Assembly (NCBI RefSeq): GCF_047739745.1
Contig: NZ_JBLLVA010000001.1
Span: 398,846-462,845, forward strand
Length of the DNA: 64,000 bases
Direction: 5' to 3'
From: Pseudaminobacter sp047739745
GTDB lineage: Bacteria; Pseudomonadota; Alphaproteobacteria; Rhizobiales; Rhizobiaceae
Of this stretch, positions 44,206-53,603 are shown one piece after another. The notes under the pieces are model-generated. The model did no database searches. It worked only from the letters and a program-made list of their open reading frames with translations, and was not told the DNA's origin. A program made the translations under genes and the position numbers. Every line of letters begins with the position of its first letter. Within the stretch, counting starts at the first letter, position 1.

Positions 44206-44909
44206 CGGTGCATCTCGGTCTTGCCCACGGCGCGCTCGATGGCGCCGATGCCGATGGAGGAGATGATCGCCAACACAAGGTAGATCAGGCAGGCGAGGCC
44301 ATAGAAGAGGAACGATTCCTTGGTGACCCTGGCGGCGATGCCGGACTGGCGCAATATATCGGCAAGCCCGATCACCGAAACCAGCGCGGTGTCCTTGAGG
44401 AGAATCAGCCACAGATTGGAAAGGCCGGGCAGCGCGATCCGGATGAGTTGCGGCAGCACGACCAGGCGCATGGTCTGGCTCTTCGACAGGCCGATCGAGT
44501 AGCCGCCCTCATATTGCCCCTGCGGAATGGCACGGAAGGCCGAGAGAAAGACCTCGCTGGCGTAGGAGGAAAACACCGCGCCGAGCGCCACCATCCCTGC
44601 GACGAAGCTGTTGACCTCGACGCTGGCCTCGGGATTGAAGAGCCGCAACACCTGCTGAATGCCGATCTGCACGCCGTAATAGACAAGGAACAGCGTCAGC
44701 AGTTCCGGCAGCCCGCGAAATATGGTGGTGTAGATGTCGCCGGCCAATCTTAGCGCCGGCTCTTGCGAGCGCTTCGCCAGCGCCACGATGAAGCCGACAA
44801 AGAGCCCGAAGGGCAGGGTTGCGAGCGCCAGCGCAACCGTGACCAGCACGCCGGAAGCAATCTCATCGCCCCAGCCTTGCGGTCCGAAACCAAGGAGCGG
44901 ATCGTTCAT
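44202..44909 (-). CDS. Polar amino acid ABC transporter permease (HisQ-type)
   Basis: 235 residues with I-F-R-G-L-P-E-L-L-T-L and the EAA loop G-L-S-K-S-Q-T. It pairs with the HisM-type protein to form the inner-membrane channel. It lies between the binding-protein gene and the second permease. No ATP-binding subunit gene follows; the next gene downstream is an unrelated dehydrogenase. Confidence 0.87.
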   Translation of the reverse strand: MNDPLLGFGPQGWGDEIASGVLVTVALALATLPFGLFVGFIVALAKRSQEPALRLAGDIYTTIFRGLPELLTLFLVYYGVQIGIQQVLRLFNPEASVEVNSFVAGMVALGAVFSSYASEVFLSAFRAIPQGQYEGGYSIGLSKSQTMRLVVLPQLIRIALPGLSNLWLILLKDTALVSVIGLADILRQSGIAARVTKESFLFYGLACLIYLVLAIISSIGIGAIERAVGKTEMHR

Positions 44910-45027
44910 GCCATCAAAGCTCCCGGCTTCTTGCCGTTGCAGGCGCGATCGCGAGCACAGTCATGTCACCCGAGAGGAAACAGCGCGCAAATTTTGAGCG
45001 CGCTATGCATCGTGTCTGTTTTCGGCC

Positions 45028-45061
45028 GTGGCGGGTGCGGAAACTTCTCCGCGCCCGCCAC
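45028..45061. other. Intra-operon hairpin between binding protein and permease genes
   Basis: A 14-bp stem (45028-45041 with 45048-45061) has one mismatch and a 6-base loop. It lies just after the binding-protein stop and before the permease genes. Lacking a T-run on the transcribed strand, it is more likely an RNA stabiliser or partial terminator that keeps binding-protein mRNA in excess, as in many binding-protein operons. Confidence 0.6.
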
Positions 45062-45075
45062 AGCCGATGATTCCG

Positions 45076-45831
45076 TTACTCTCCGAAAATGTCGAACGGG
45101 AAGTACTTCTTGTTTATCTCGGCGTATTTTCCGTTGGCGCGGATTGCCGCGATCGCCGCATTGAGCTTGTCGCGCAGTTCGGTGTCGCCCTTGCGGATGG
45201 CGATGCCGATGACATCGTCCTTGCTCACGGCCTCGCCCTTGAATTCGCAGCAAGCACCGTCGTCGCTGTTGATCCATCCGTACTGGACGCCGAAGTCGGC
45301 CAGCACCGCGTCGACGCGGCCGTTGCTCAGATCGGCCCAGGCCTCAAGCTGCGACGGATAGGCCTTCATTTCCGCGTCTGGATAGGTCTTTTCCGTGAAG
45401 ATCGCGGCAATCGTTCCTTCCTGCACACCGATTGTCTTGCCGGATGTGGCCGATGCCTCGAACTCCGAATCCTTGGGCGCCACGAAGACCAGCGAGTTGG
45501 TGTAATAGGGATTGGTGAAGTCGACCTGCTTCTGACGTTCCTCGGTGATCGACATGGAGGCGACGATGGCGTCGAACTTGCCGGCCTGCAGCGCCGGAAT
45601 GATGCCGTCCCAATCCTGCGTCACGAACTCGCAATCGGCCTTCATCTCCTCGCACAGCGCTCTGGCTATATCGATGTCGAAGCCCTCGAGCTTGCCGTCG
45701 GAGGTCAGGTTGTTGAAGGGTGGATAGGCGCCTTCCGTGCCGATCTTGAGCTTTGTTTCCTGGGCCTGCGCGGCTCCGATCGCCAGCGCGATCGTCGATG
45801 CCGCCAAGGCGAGACGCATTGCAATACGCAT
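45076..45831 (-). CDS. Polar amino acid ABC transporter substrate-binding protein
   Basis: 251 residues with a signal peptide (cleavage after A-Q-A). SBP_bac_3 fold: K-I-G-T-E-G-A-Y-P-P-F-N and G-F-D-I-D-I-A-R-A-L early, D-W-D-G-I-I-P-A-L in the middle and the A-D-F region in the second lobe. Closest in style to lysine/arginine/ornithine or histidine binders, but ligand choice is inference. First gene of the transporter set; the 205 bases upstream to mobB hold its promoter and no further gene. Confidence 0.87.
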   Translation of the reverse strand: MRIAMRLALAASTIALAIGAAQAQETKLKIGTEGAYPPFNNLTSDGKLEGFDIDIARALCEEMKADCEFVTQDWDGIIPALQAGKFDAIVASMSITEERQKQVDFTNPYYTNSLVFVAPKDSEFEASATSGKTIGVQEGTIAAIFTEKTYPDAEMKAYPSQLEAWADLSNGRVDAVLADFGVQYGWINSDDGACCEFKGEAVSKDDVIGIAIRKGDTELRDKLNAAIAAIRANGKYAEINKKYFPFDIFGE

Positions 45832-46036
45832 GATGTTCCTCTCAGTTGTTGCCCGTCACTGCTTCCGCAGCACTGCCGGGCGCCGGTTACGGCGCTCCTC
45901 TGTCCCGGATACTCCCATTCTTTCCGACACAAAAGCAACTGCAAATACACTTGCCGCGAACGACTTTCCTCTGTGCTTGGCGCCAGCCGGAAAAATTTGG
46001 ACTGCCGGGAAATCTATCTGCGAACATGACGTTACG

Positions 46037-46573
46037 TCAGACTTTTCTCAGGCCGGTTGCAATCTCTATGAAGTCGGCAATGCCTTCTATGTCGTCCAGT
46101 GCGAAAACCGGAAGCGTCTCGGCGACCTGCTCATGGTCGCAGGCGACGGCAACGATATTGGGGTCCTGCGCCGACAGCGGGGAAGTCTGCACGGCGTCGC
46201 GTCGCCGCGCTTCGATCTTGGCGTGCCGCTCGCGCTTGTAGCCCTCCACCAGCACGATATCGCAAGGCGAAAGCCGCGCCAGGATGTCGTCCAGCGAAGG
46301 CTCGTCCTCGTCGCGCAATTCGTGCATCAGCGCCCAGCGTTTTGCCGACACGATCGCCACTTCGCCGGCGCCAGCGGCGCGATGGCGAAAGCTGTCGGCA
46401 CCTTCCTTGTCGATGTCGAAGGCATGATGCGCATGCTTGACTGTGGAAACGCTGAAACCGCGTGCGGTCAGCGCCGCCACCAGCCTTTCGGTCAGGGTGG
46501 TCTTGCCCGAATTCTTCCAGCCGACGATACCGAAAACCCGGCGCTCAGGCTGCCCTACGCTTGAATTCACCAT
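46037..46573 (-). CDS. mobB: Molybdopterin-guanine dinucleotide biosynthesis adaptor MobB
   Basis: 178 residues. Walker A G-W-K-N-S-G-K-T-T near residue 18, then V-K-H-A-H-H, a MobB signature, and D-I-V-L-V-E-G-Y-K. It helps MobA attach GMP to molybdopterin. Its product would serve the DMSO reductase family enzyme; CoxL-type enzymes use the cytosine form. The ATG lies inside the 3' end of the upstream MFS gene, with 7 bases of overlap, so expression is coupled. Confidence 0.9.
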   Translation of the reverse strand: MVNSSVGQPERRVFGIVGWKNSGKTTLTERLVAALTARGFSVSTVKHAHHAFDIDKEGADSFRHRAAGAGEVAIVSAKRWALMHELRDEDEPSLDDILARLSPCDIVLVEGYKRERHAKIEARRRDAVQTSPLSAQDPNIVAVACDHEQVAETLPVFALDDIEGIADFIEIATGLRKV

Positions 46574-47775
46574 TCTTCGTTCCCGTCGCGTGTAACGCGC
46601 ATGACATAAAGTGTGGCCGCCGCGCCCGCCAGTGATGATACCAGCATGACCAATATCAGCGGGTAGGGACCCGAGCCGGGCGTCAGGAGCGCGCCAGCGA
46701 GCGCTGCGAGCAGCGCGCCACCACCGACCTGCAGCGCGCCGCCGAGCCCCGAGGCCGATCCTGCCAGATGCATGTTGACGCTGACGATGCCGGCATTCGC
46801 GTTGGGCAGGGTCAGACCGTTGCCGACGCCCGTGAAGAAGATCGGGCCAAACAGCGACAGGGCATGATAGTAGCCGAGGAGAAACAGCGCCATCGAGAGC
46901 GCCGTGCCGAACACGGAGGCGAAGTTGCCGTAAAGCATCATGCGGTTTGTGCCGAACCGACGCGAAAAACGTCCTGACATGAAGTTGCCCAGCAAATAGC
47001 CGAGCGAAATGATGCCGAAATAAAATCCGTATTCAGACGGAGAGAGGTGGAGCGATTCGGTGGCGACGTAAGGGCCGCCGCCCAGGAACGCGAAGAAGGC
47101 GCCGGAGGTGAAGGCGGCGGTCAGCGTGTAGCCCCAGAAACGCGGCGAGCCTAGAAGATCGGGATAAGCGCGAAACTGCGCGACGAAACTCTTCGATTTG
47201 ACGCGGTTGGTTTCGCCGAGATCGAACCACGCCAGCGCAAATGTCAAAGCGCCGGCGGCCAGCATCAGGACGAAGCTCGATTTCCAGCCGTAGAGTTCGT
47301 CGAGAAAGCCGCCGATGATGGGTCCGATCATCGGCACCAGGCTCATGCCCATGGTGATGTAGCCGATCTTGCTCGCAGCCTGCGAAGCTTCCACGGTGTC
47401 GCGCACCACGGCCCGCGCCAGCACCATGCCAGCTGCCGAAAACGCCTGCAGCAGCCGGCAGCCGAGCAGCACTTCGATAGTCGGTGCGTAGATGGCGGCC
47501 ACGGTGCCGGCAATGAAAACGGCAAGGCAGGCAAGCATCACCGGCCGGCGGCCGAAGCGATCCGATGCAGGCCCAATGAACAACTGCACCAACCCGGTCG
47601 CGGCCAGATAAAGCGAGACGAGAAGTTGCACGACCGCGTAATCCGCTGCGAAATAGCGTGCCATGCCGGGCAGGGACGGCAGGAAGACGTTCATCGAAAG
47701 CGAACTGACCGATGTTGCTACCACCAGGGTGAAGAGGTGGGGGGCAGTCGTCCGGTCGAGAAATCTTGTGGCCAT
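46567..47775 (-). CDS. Bcr/CflA-type MFS drug efflux transporter
   Basis: 402 residues, twelve membrane segments. The Bcr/CflA features are a first helix with V-F-L-P-S-L-P, the G-P-A-S-D-R-F-G-R-R-P loop-2 motif, and G-P-I-I-G-G-F in helix 5. It exports small drugs or metabolites out of the cytoplasm; substrate unknown. The start at 47775 is directly after the transporter gene upstream, so three genes (EamA, MFS, mobB) form a transcript. Confidence 0.85.
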   Translation of the reverse strand: MATRFLDRTTAPHLFTLVVATSVSSLSMNVFLPSLPGMARYFAADYAVVQLLVSLYLAATGLVQLFIGPASDRFGRRPVMLACLAVFIAGTVAAIYAPTIEVLLGCRLLQAFSAAGMVLARAVVRDTVEASQAASKIGYITMGMSLVPMIGPIIGGFLDELYGWKSSFVLMLAAGALTFALAWFDLGETNRVKSKSFVAQFRAYPDLLGSPRFWGYTLTAAFTSGAFFAFLGGGPYVATESLHLSPSEYGFYFGIISLGYLLGNFMSGRFSRRFGTNRMMLYGNFASVFGTALSMALFLLGYYHALSLFGPIFFTGVGNGLTLPNANAGIVSVNMHLAGSASGLGGALQVGGGALLAALAGALLTPGSGPYPLILVMLVSSLAGAAATLYVMRVTRDGNEEW

Positions 47776-47777
47776 GC

Positions 47778-48737
47778 TTACAGCCCGTCCGGGGTCATCG
47801 AAGAGCCGCTGGTTTGCGAGGCGTTGCGGGGGGCGCCGACGACCTGTTCGCGATAAAGGGTGTAGAGGCCGGAGCCGATGACGATCGCCGCGCCGACAAT
47901 CATGGCCGTATCCGGCACATCGGCGAAAATGACATAGCCGAGCAGGATCGCCCAAAGCAGCGACGTATATCGAAAAGGCGCGATGAAGGAGATTTCGCCC
48001 TCACGCATCGACATGATGATGAACTGATAGCCGAACAGCAGAAGAACGGCGGCCGTGGCGAGAATGGCGGTATCTTCCCACCTCATGGGCGTCCAGCCGC
48101 CGAGCGGAACAACCAGCGCCAAACCACATAGCGTGACCATCGTGGCAGTGAGGGTAGAAGCGAACATCGAAGGCATTTCGGCAGGCAGCTTTTTCGTTGC
48201 AAGATCGCGCACGGCGCTGCAGATCACCGTGCCCAGGGCCATCAGCGCAAAAACATTGAAGCCTTCGAGGCCCGGACGCAGGATGATCACCACGCCTGTG
48301 AAGCCGAGGATAATGGCGAGCCAGCGGCGCAGTCCCACACCTTCCCCGAAAACCAGGGCCGCCCCCATGGTGACGGCCAGCGGCAGGGCCTGCAGCACCG
48401 CGGAAACGTTCGCCAGCGGCAGGTGTTGCAAGGCGGCGAGAAAGAAGATGGTGCCGCCGGCTTCGCCAAGCGTGCGCAGCAGGACCATTGGATGCATGGC
48501 AAGCCTGGGTTTCCTGAGGGCGCCGCGATTCCACGCGAGAAGTGCGATCAGCACCGCGGCGAACAGCCCGCGCACGAACATGACCTGGCCCAAATTCATG
48601 CCCTGTCCGGCGAGTTTCACCAATGCGTCGTTGCAGGTGAAACCTGCCATCGACACCACCATGAAGAGGGCGCCACGCTGATTGGAAGAAAGAGCCAAGA
48701 CGTCCGATTCCGTTGTGCCGCCAAATGCATGTAACAT
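47778..48737 (-). CDS. EamA/DMT-family transporter
   Basis: About 305-319 residues with ten hydrophobic helices in two EamA repeats. G-G-T-I-F-F-L-A-A-L and P-L-A-V-T-M-G-A-A-L-V-F-G-E are typical. It is a metabolite exporter of unknown substrate. The ATG at 48737 gives a polar 13-residue leader; a TTG at 48698 would start right before the first helix and is an alternative. Two bases separate its stop from the MFS start. Confidence 0.82.
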   Translation of the reverse strand: MLHAFGGTTESDVLALSSNQRGALFMVVSMAGFTCNDALVKLAGQGMNLGQVMFVRGLFAAVLIALLAWNRGALRKPRLAMHPMVLLRTLGEAGGTIFFLAALQHLPLANVSAVLQALPLAVTMGAALVFGEGVGLRRWLAIILGFTGVVIILRPGLEGFNVFALMALGTVICSAVRDLATKKLPAEMPSMFASTLTATMVTLCGLALVVPLGGWTPMRWEDTAILATAAVLLLFGYQFIIMSMREGEISFIAPFRYTSLLWAILLGYVIFADVPDTAMIVGAAIVIGSGLYTLYREQVVGAPRNASQTSGSSMTPDGL

Positions 48738-48854
48738 CTGGCGGCGAACCGCAACGGTCCGCGCTCAAGTGAAACCATTGAGCGAAGCGATTTCGCACGA
48801 GTTGAAAGCGGTCCGGCGCACGGCGCTCCGGCAAATGTCCGCCGTGGCGGTTCG

Positions 48855-49850
48855 TCAGCCGCCGGTTACGCTCATGTGCCGCGAAACGGCTGGGCGGTTG
48901 GTGCGGCGATCGATGATGAAATCATGGCCTTTGGGTTTGCGGCCGATCGCTTCGTCGATGGCGTTTGAAAGCAGTTCGTTGCCTTCGGAGGCGCGTAGCG
49001 GTGCCCGCAGATCGGCCGCGTCTTCCTGGCCGAGGCACATATAGAGCGTGCCGGTGCAGGTCAGCCGCACGCGATTGCAGCTTTCGCAGAAATTATGCGT
49101 CATCGGGGTGATGAAGCCGAGACGCCCGCCAGTTTCCCTGACCTCGACATAGCGCGCCGGGCCGCCCGTCTTATAAGGGATGTCGGAAAGCGTGAACTGC
49201 CGTTCCAGATTGGCGCGCAGCAGTGACAGCGGCAGGTATTGGTCGGTGCGGTCCTCGTCGATCTCGCCCATCGGCATGGTTTCGATGACGGTCAGGTCCA
49301 TGCCCCGGCCATGCGCCCAGCGCAGGAGTTCCGGAATTTCAACGTCGTTGAAATCTTTCAGCGCGACCGCGTTGATCTTGATCTTCAGCCCGGCCGCCTG
49401 CGCGGCATCAATGCCGGCCAAGACCTTGTCGAGTTCGCCCCAGCGGGTGATGGCACGAAATCTCGCCGGATCGAGCGTATCCAGAGATACGTTGATGCGC
49501 TTGACGCCGCATTCGACCAGCTCGCCGGCATAGCGACCAAGTTGCGATCCATTGGTCGTCAGGGTCAATTCCTCCAGCGCCCCGCTTTCGAGGTGGCGTG
49601 ATATCTGGCGGACGAGATGCATTATGTTCTTGCGCACCAGCGGTTCGCCGCCGGTCAGCCTGAGCTTCTTTACGCCCTTTTCGACGAACACCGTCGTCAG
49701 ACGGTCGAGTTCTTCCAGCGACAGCAAGTCCTTTTTCGGCAGAAAGGTCATGTTTTCCGCCATGCAGTAGGTGCAGCGGAAATCGCACCGATCCGTGACC
49801 GACACGCGCAGATAGCTTATCGTGCGGCCGAATGGATCGATCATGTTCAT
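48855..49850 (-). CDS. moaA: GTP 3',8-cyclase MoaA
   Basis: 331-residue radical SAM enzyme. N-terminal cluster Cys22, Cys26 and Cys29 (C-D-F-R-C-T-Y-C); second cluster C-E-S-C-N-R-V-R-L-T-C-T-G in the C-terminal part; conserved C-terminal Gly-Gly. It performs the first step of molybdenum cofactor synthesis. GGGAGG lies upstream of the ATG at 49850. mobB is 2.3 kb away, and Moco-dependent enzymes are also in this window. Confidence 0.96.
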   Translation of the reverse strand: MNMIDPFGRTISYLRVSVTDRCDFRCTYCMAENMTFLPKKDLLSLEELDRLTTVFVEKGVKKLRLTGGEPLVRKNIMHLVRQISRHLESGALEELTLTTNGSQLGRYAGELVECGVKRINVSLDTLDPARFRAITRWGELDKVLAGIDAAQAAGLKIKINAVALKDFNDVEIPELLRWAHGRGMDLTVIETMPMGEIDEDRTDQYLPLSLLRANLERQFTLSDIPYKTGGPARYVEVRETGGRLGFITPMTHNFCESCNRVRLTCTGTLYMCLGQEDAADLRAPLRASEGNELLSNAIDEAIGRKPKGHDFIIDRRTNRPAVSRHMSVTGG

Positions 49851-50065
49851 GGCGAAGCGCCTCCCTTGTTCCGGCTGTCTATGCCCGATCGTTGTATTCG
49901 GCAATGTCGTGCGCGCCGAGCAGACAATCAAGGCAACCGAAGTTGTTTCTTGGTAGCATTTTCCCGACCTACCCCGCAATGCGGTCTTGTTGACACAGCT
50001 ACCGAGCCTTTGCCGCGAGGTCAAAAGGCGCTAGTGGAAGACATTCCAAAGATGGGACGTACGCT

Positions 50066-50416
50066 ATGGCCGCACCTAAGGAACTCAGGGTCTCGAAAGA
50101 CCGCAAGCTGCTGACAGTCACATTTGCCGGGCATCAGCCCTTCGAGCTGACGGCCGAGTTCCTGCGGGTGGTGTCGCCGTCAGCCGAAGTGCAGGGGCAT
50201 TCGCCCGAGCAGCGAGTGACGGTGCCTGGCAAGAAAGACGTCGAGATCTCGAAAATCGAGCCGGTGGGCAATTACGCCGTGCGCATCATCTTCGATGACA
50301 GGCACGACACCGGTATTTTCAGCTGGGATTATCTGCATGCCCTCGGCCGTGAGAAGGAAGAACGCTGGAATGCCTATCTCACCGATCTCGCGGCCAAGGG
50401 CCTGTCGCGCGGGTAG
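50066..50416 (+). CDS. DUF971 domain protein
   Basis: 116 residues. A DUF971 (GBBH-like N-terminal) domain with F-E-L-T-A-E-F-L-R-V near residue 26 and G-I-F-S-W-D-Y-L near 82. This domain occurs alone next to Moco or iron-sulfur genes in many bacteria; its molecular role is not fixed. Divergent from moaA with 215 bases between, in which no other gene is evident. Confidence 0.8.
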   Translation: MAAPKELRVSKDRKLLTVTFAGHQPFELTAEFLRVVSPSAEVQGHSPEQRVTVPGKKDVEISKIEPVGNYAVRIIFDDRHDTGIFSWDYLHALGREKEERWNAYLTDLAAKGLSRG

Positions 50417-50443
50417 AAATTCGGCTTCGCCCAGCGCTGCTCG

Positions 50444-50902
50444 TCATTCGGGTTCGGTCTTCATCGCTTCGCAGATGCGCAGCATCACGGCGCCCATACG
50501 GTCGCATTCGGCGGGCGTCGACTGCGCCATCACCTTTTCGATCAGGCCGTTATAGACGTGCAGCGCCTCCATCAGCAGTTTTTCGCCTTCGGCAGTCAGG
50601 GCAAGCCGCATCACTCGCTTATCCTTGACGTCGTTCTCACGACTTAGAAGGCCGCGCATCTCCAACTGCGGGAGCAGCATGGTGATGTTGGAACGCCCGA
50701 CGAGCAATTTTCTGGCGAGTTCATGCTGCGACATGCCCGGATGCCGGTGAAGGTTCATCAGCATATCCAATTGCGCAATTTTAAGGTCGAGCGGCTGAAG
50801 CGCTCTCGCCAGCGCGGTAACGACGGCCTTTTCGGCTCGCACCAACGCAATCCAGTTGCGAAAACGCGGATTGTTCCAGGGAAGGTCCTGCTTATCGTCC
50901 AT
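50444..50902 (-). CDS. MarR-family transcriptional regulator
   Basis: 152 residues with a winged helix core: M-S-Q-H-E-L-A-R-K-L-L-V-G-R-S-N-I-T, then wing D-K-R-V-M-R-L-A-L-T. Both flanking helices for dimerisation are present. A GTG at 50920 is an alternative start. No obvious target; convergent with the DUF971 gene. Confidence 0.83.
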   Translation of the reverse strand: MDDKQDLPWNNPRFRNWIALVRAEKAVVTALARALQPLDLKIAQLDMLMNLHRHPGMSQHELARKLLVGRSNITMLLPQLEMRGLLSRENDVKDKRVMRLALTAEGEKLLMEALHVYNGLIEKVMAQSTPAECDRMGAVMLRICEAMKTEPE

Positions 50903-51017
50903 ATCGACTGGTGTGTTCACGATTGAACTGTTTGCGGTTCGCCAATATGGCACCAATCGCCGGGAAGGTCATCCGCAGCGAATTTTGCAGGAGCGAAGTC
51001 CGGTGCGTTCTTCGGAG

Positions 51018-51413
51018 TCAGGCGGGATTGTCCGGCATCTCGACCGGCAGATCGGCCTTTTTCCAGGCTGTTATACCGCCCTGGATATGTTTCACCGGAG
51101 CGAGGCCCATATCCTGAGCCGTTTTGGTGGCGAGTGCCGAGCGCCAGCCGCTGGCGCAATAGAATATGAAGGTCTTGCCGGAGGCAAAGATCGGCTTGTG
51201 ATACGGGCTTTCCGGATCGATCCAGAATTCGAGCATGCCGCGCGGGCAGTGGGTCGCCCCGGGAATTTTGCCTTCACGCTGCAATTCACGCGGGTCACGC
51301 AAATCGACAAATACCGTCCCGGCATCTTCAAGCAGGACCGCGGCATCTTGCGGCGAGATCGCCTCGATTTCAGCATTGGCCTGATCGAGCAGGGCTTTGT
51401 AACCCAATTTCAT
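51018..51413 (-). CDS. Rhodanese-like domain protein
   Basis: 131 residues with one rhodanese domain. F-V-D-L-R-D-P-R-E-L (CH2A-like start) and active-site loop Y-C-A-S-G-W-R-S with the persulfide Cys. The seven-residue loop suggests sulfur transfer rather than phosphatase activity. A run of six G lies nine bases before the ATG at 51413. Function in the cell unknown. The 263 bases upstream of it up to the L,D-transpeptidase contain no further gene that can be supported. Confidence 0.83.
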   Translation of the reverse strand: MKLGYKALLDQANAEIEAISPQDAAVLLEDAGTVFVDLRDPRELQREGKIPGATHCPRGMLEFWIDPESPYHKPIFASGKTFIFYCASGWRSALATKTAQDMGLAPVKHIQGGITAWKKADLPVEMPDNPA

Positions 51414-51676
51414 GACAAGTCCCCCCTTGTGACTGGCTTGTCTAAGCATCGTTGATCGCATGATCATCCAGTCCGCATCGTCGGTCAGCCATTCTGGCGT
51501 TTCGGCAACACTGACAATCTTATGCAACGGTCTATCAGCCGGCACGTGGAAATTCATAGTCCCTTAACCTAATCAGTATGAATCGGATATGGTCGCGTTC
51601 AGTGTCCGCTGTCGGGCGGTTTGCTTTCGCGAAGCCATAGGAATCCGGTCGGCTGACCGGGCGGAACGGGAAAAGC

Positions 51677-53542
51677 ATGACATCCTTCGCAAGAAAAGCA
51701 GCGGTCATTCCATTGGTTGCCCTTGTCGCGTCTCTGACGGTCGAGCTGCCCCAAGCCGGAGCCCAGGGCTTTTTCGAAGCGCTGTTCGGTGGTGGTGTCA
51801 AGCATTCCTCCAAGAACGAATTTCCGCCGGCTCCGAAGAAGGAGAGGAACGTCGCCCGGAAGCAGGTCGCGCCGGCAAAGATCTCCAGCCCCTCCTACTA
51901 TACCTACAAGGTCGACCCGCTGGTGCGCGTCGACTTCTCAAATCTGCTGGCAGCGCCGCAGCCGGCTTCCTTCGAGCCAACGCTGAACCGGACCGGCTTT
52001 TACGAGGGGCTCGGCGGGTTGGAGGAATTCGAGCTTCTGGCGGAGAAGGATGTCGCCAAGGCGATTGCCGAGTATTATGCCGTCAATCCCTCCTACATCT
52101 GGATTTCGGGCGCCACGGCCAACGGACGGGCTCGCGAGGCGGTGCGCGTGTTGAGCGAGGCAGGCAGTCACGGCCTGGAAGCGGTTGACTACGCCGTCAC
52201 AGTGCCGCCGACCGGCTACTCGCTCGAAAATGCGGCGGCACGGCAGCGCGAGCTGATGCGATTCGAAATGGCGCTGTCGGCGCGCGTGCTGCGCTATGTG
52301 CATGACGCGCAGAACGGCCGCGTAAATCCGAACCGGCTGTCGGGCTATCATGACCTTCCGCTGAAGAAGCTCGATCTGCCGGGCGTGCTGAAAACCCTGG
52401 CGCATACCGGCGAGGTGCGCACCTATCTGGAATCCCGGCATCCGCAAAATCCGGAGTATCAGGCGCTGCGCGTCGAACTGGAGGCGCTGAAGGCCAGTTC
52501 GGAAAACGAGATCGTGGTCGACGCCAAACTCCTGCTTAAGCCAGGCGAGACAAGCCAGGAACTGCCGAAACTGCTGCAGCTTATCGCGCGCGACCTCGAC
52601 GACGAACTCGGCGGCGAGTACGGCGAGATGCTCGCCCGGCTTGGTACCAGCGAGCTTTATGGCGAGGAACTGGTTCCGATCATCAAGGCCGTTCAGGCGA
52701 AGGCTGGATTGAAGCCCGACGGCGTGATCGGGCCACGCACGGTGGCCGAGCTTGCCGGCACATCCAAGGCCGATCGGCTCGCAAAGGTGGCTTTCGCGCT
52801 TGAACAGATACGCTGGCTTCCGTCCGATCTCGGCAGCCCTCGCGTGTTCATCAATCAGCCGGCCTTCAGCGCAACCTATATAGAGGGCCAGACTGAAAAG
52901 CTGAAAACGCGCGTGGTCATAGGTAGAACGACGAACCAGACCAGCTTCTTCTACGACGAAATCGAGCAGGTCGACTACAATCCCTATTGGGGCGTGCCGC
53001 AGTCGATCATCGTCAACGAGATGCTGCCTCGGCTGCGCAACGACCCCGGTTATCTCGACCGCTCGGGCTATGAGGTCACTGATTCGAAGGGCCGCCGCAT
53101 CCCTTCCTCGTCGATCAACTGGGGGCAGTACGGGGCCAAGGTTCCCTACAGCATCCGCCAGACGCCGAGCGAAGCCAATGCGCTTGGCGAACTGAAGATA
53201 CTGTTCCCCAACAAGCATGCGATCTACATGCACGACACGCCGCAAAAGGCGCTATTCGATCGCGATACGAGAGCCTTCAGCCATGGTTGCGTTCGCTTGA
53301 AGGACCCTCGAGGCATGGCCGCCGCGGTGCTCGGCACCAGCGTCGAGCATATCGCGCAGAAGCTTAAGCAGGGGCACTCCACCGAACGTGTGAAGCGCAA
53401 GATCCCGGTCTATGTCGCCTATTTCACCGCCTGGCCGAACATGGATGGCAAGGTCGAGTATTTCGGCGACGTGTACGATCGCGATGCACGGCTGCAAGTG
53501 GCGCTGGAGAAAACCGAGGCGCTTCGAGCACCTGGCAGCTAA
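51677..53542 (+). CDS. YcbB-like L,D-transpeptidase
   Basis: 621 residues with a signal peptide (about 1-30, cleavage after A-G-A-Q). A Lys-rich linker leads to a scaffold domain (about 100-330), a peptidoglycan-binding segment with G-L-K-P-D-G-V-I-G-P-R-T near 350, and a YkuD catalytic domain with Cys538 in S-H-G-C-V-R-L and upstream His in I-Y-M-H-D-T-P. It forms 3-3 cross-links in peptidoglycan. Domain order and length fit the LdtD/YcbB group. Convergent with the catabolic operon end. Confidence 0.88.
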   Translation: MTSFARKAAVIPLVALVASLTVELPQAGAQGFFEALFGGGVKHSSKNEFPPAPKKERNVARKQVAPAKISSPSYYTYKVDPLVRVDFSNLLAAPQPASFEPTLNRTGFYEGLGGLEEFELLAEKDVAKAIAEYYAVNPSYIWISGATANGRAREAVRVLSEAGSHGLEAVDYAVTVPPTGYSLENAAARQRELMRFEMALSARVLRYVHDAQNGRVNPNRLSGYHDLPLKKLDLPGVLKTLAHTGEVRTYLESRHPQNPEYQALRVELEALKASSENEIVVDAKLLLKPGETSQELPKLLQLIARDLDDELGGEYGEMLARLGTSELYGEELVPIIKAVQAKAGLKPDGVIGPRTVAELAGTSKADRLAKVAFALEQIRWLPSDLGSPRVFINQPAFSATYIEGQTEKLKTRVVIGRTTNQTSFFYDEIEQVDYNPYWGVPQSIIVNEMLPRLRNDPGYLDRSGYEVTDSKGRRIPSSSINWGQYGAKVPYSIRQTPSEANALGELKILFPNKHAIYMHDTPQKALFDRDTRAFSHGCVRLKDPRGMAAAVLGTSVEHIAQKLKQGHSTERVKRKIPVYVAYFTAWPNMDGKVEYFGDVYDRDARLQVALEKTEALRAPGS

Positions 53543-53603
53543 ACGCTGACGGCCTGTCCATCGGCCTCCGAGATGATTTGCGACCTAGGGTCTCGCCTTC
53601 GGC

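Noticed and set aside
45028..45061. Strong hairpin considered as an intrinsic terminator
   Set aside because: No T-run follows on the transcribed strand and the genes on both sides belong to one transporter, so it is listed as an intra-operon hairpin instead.
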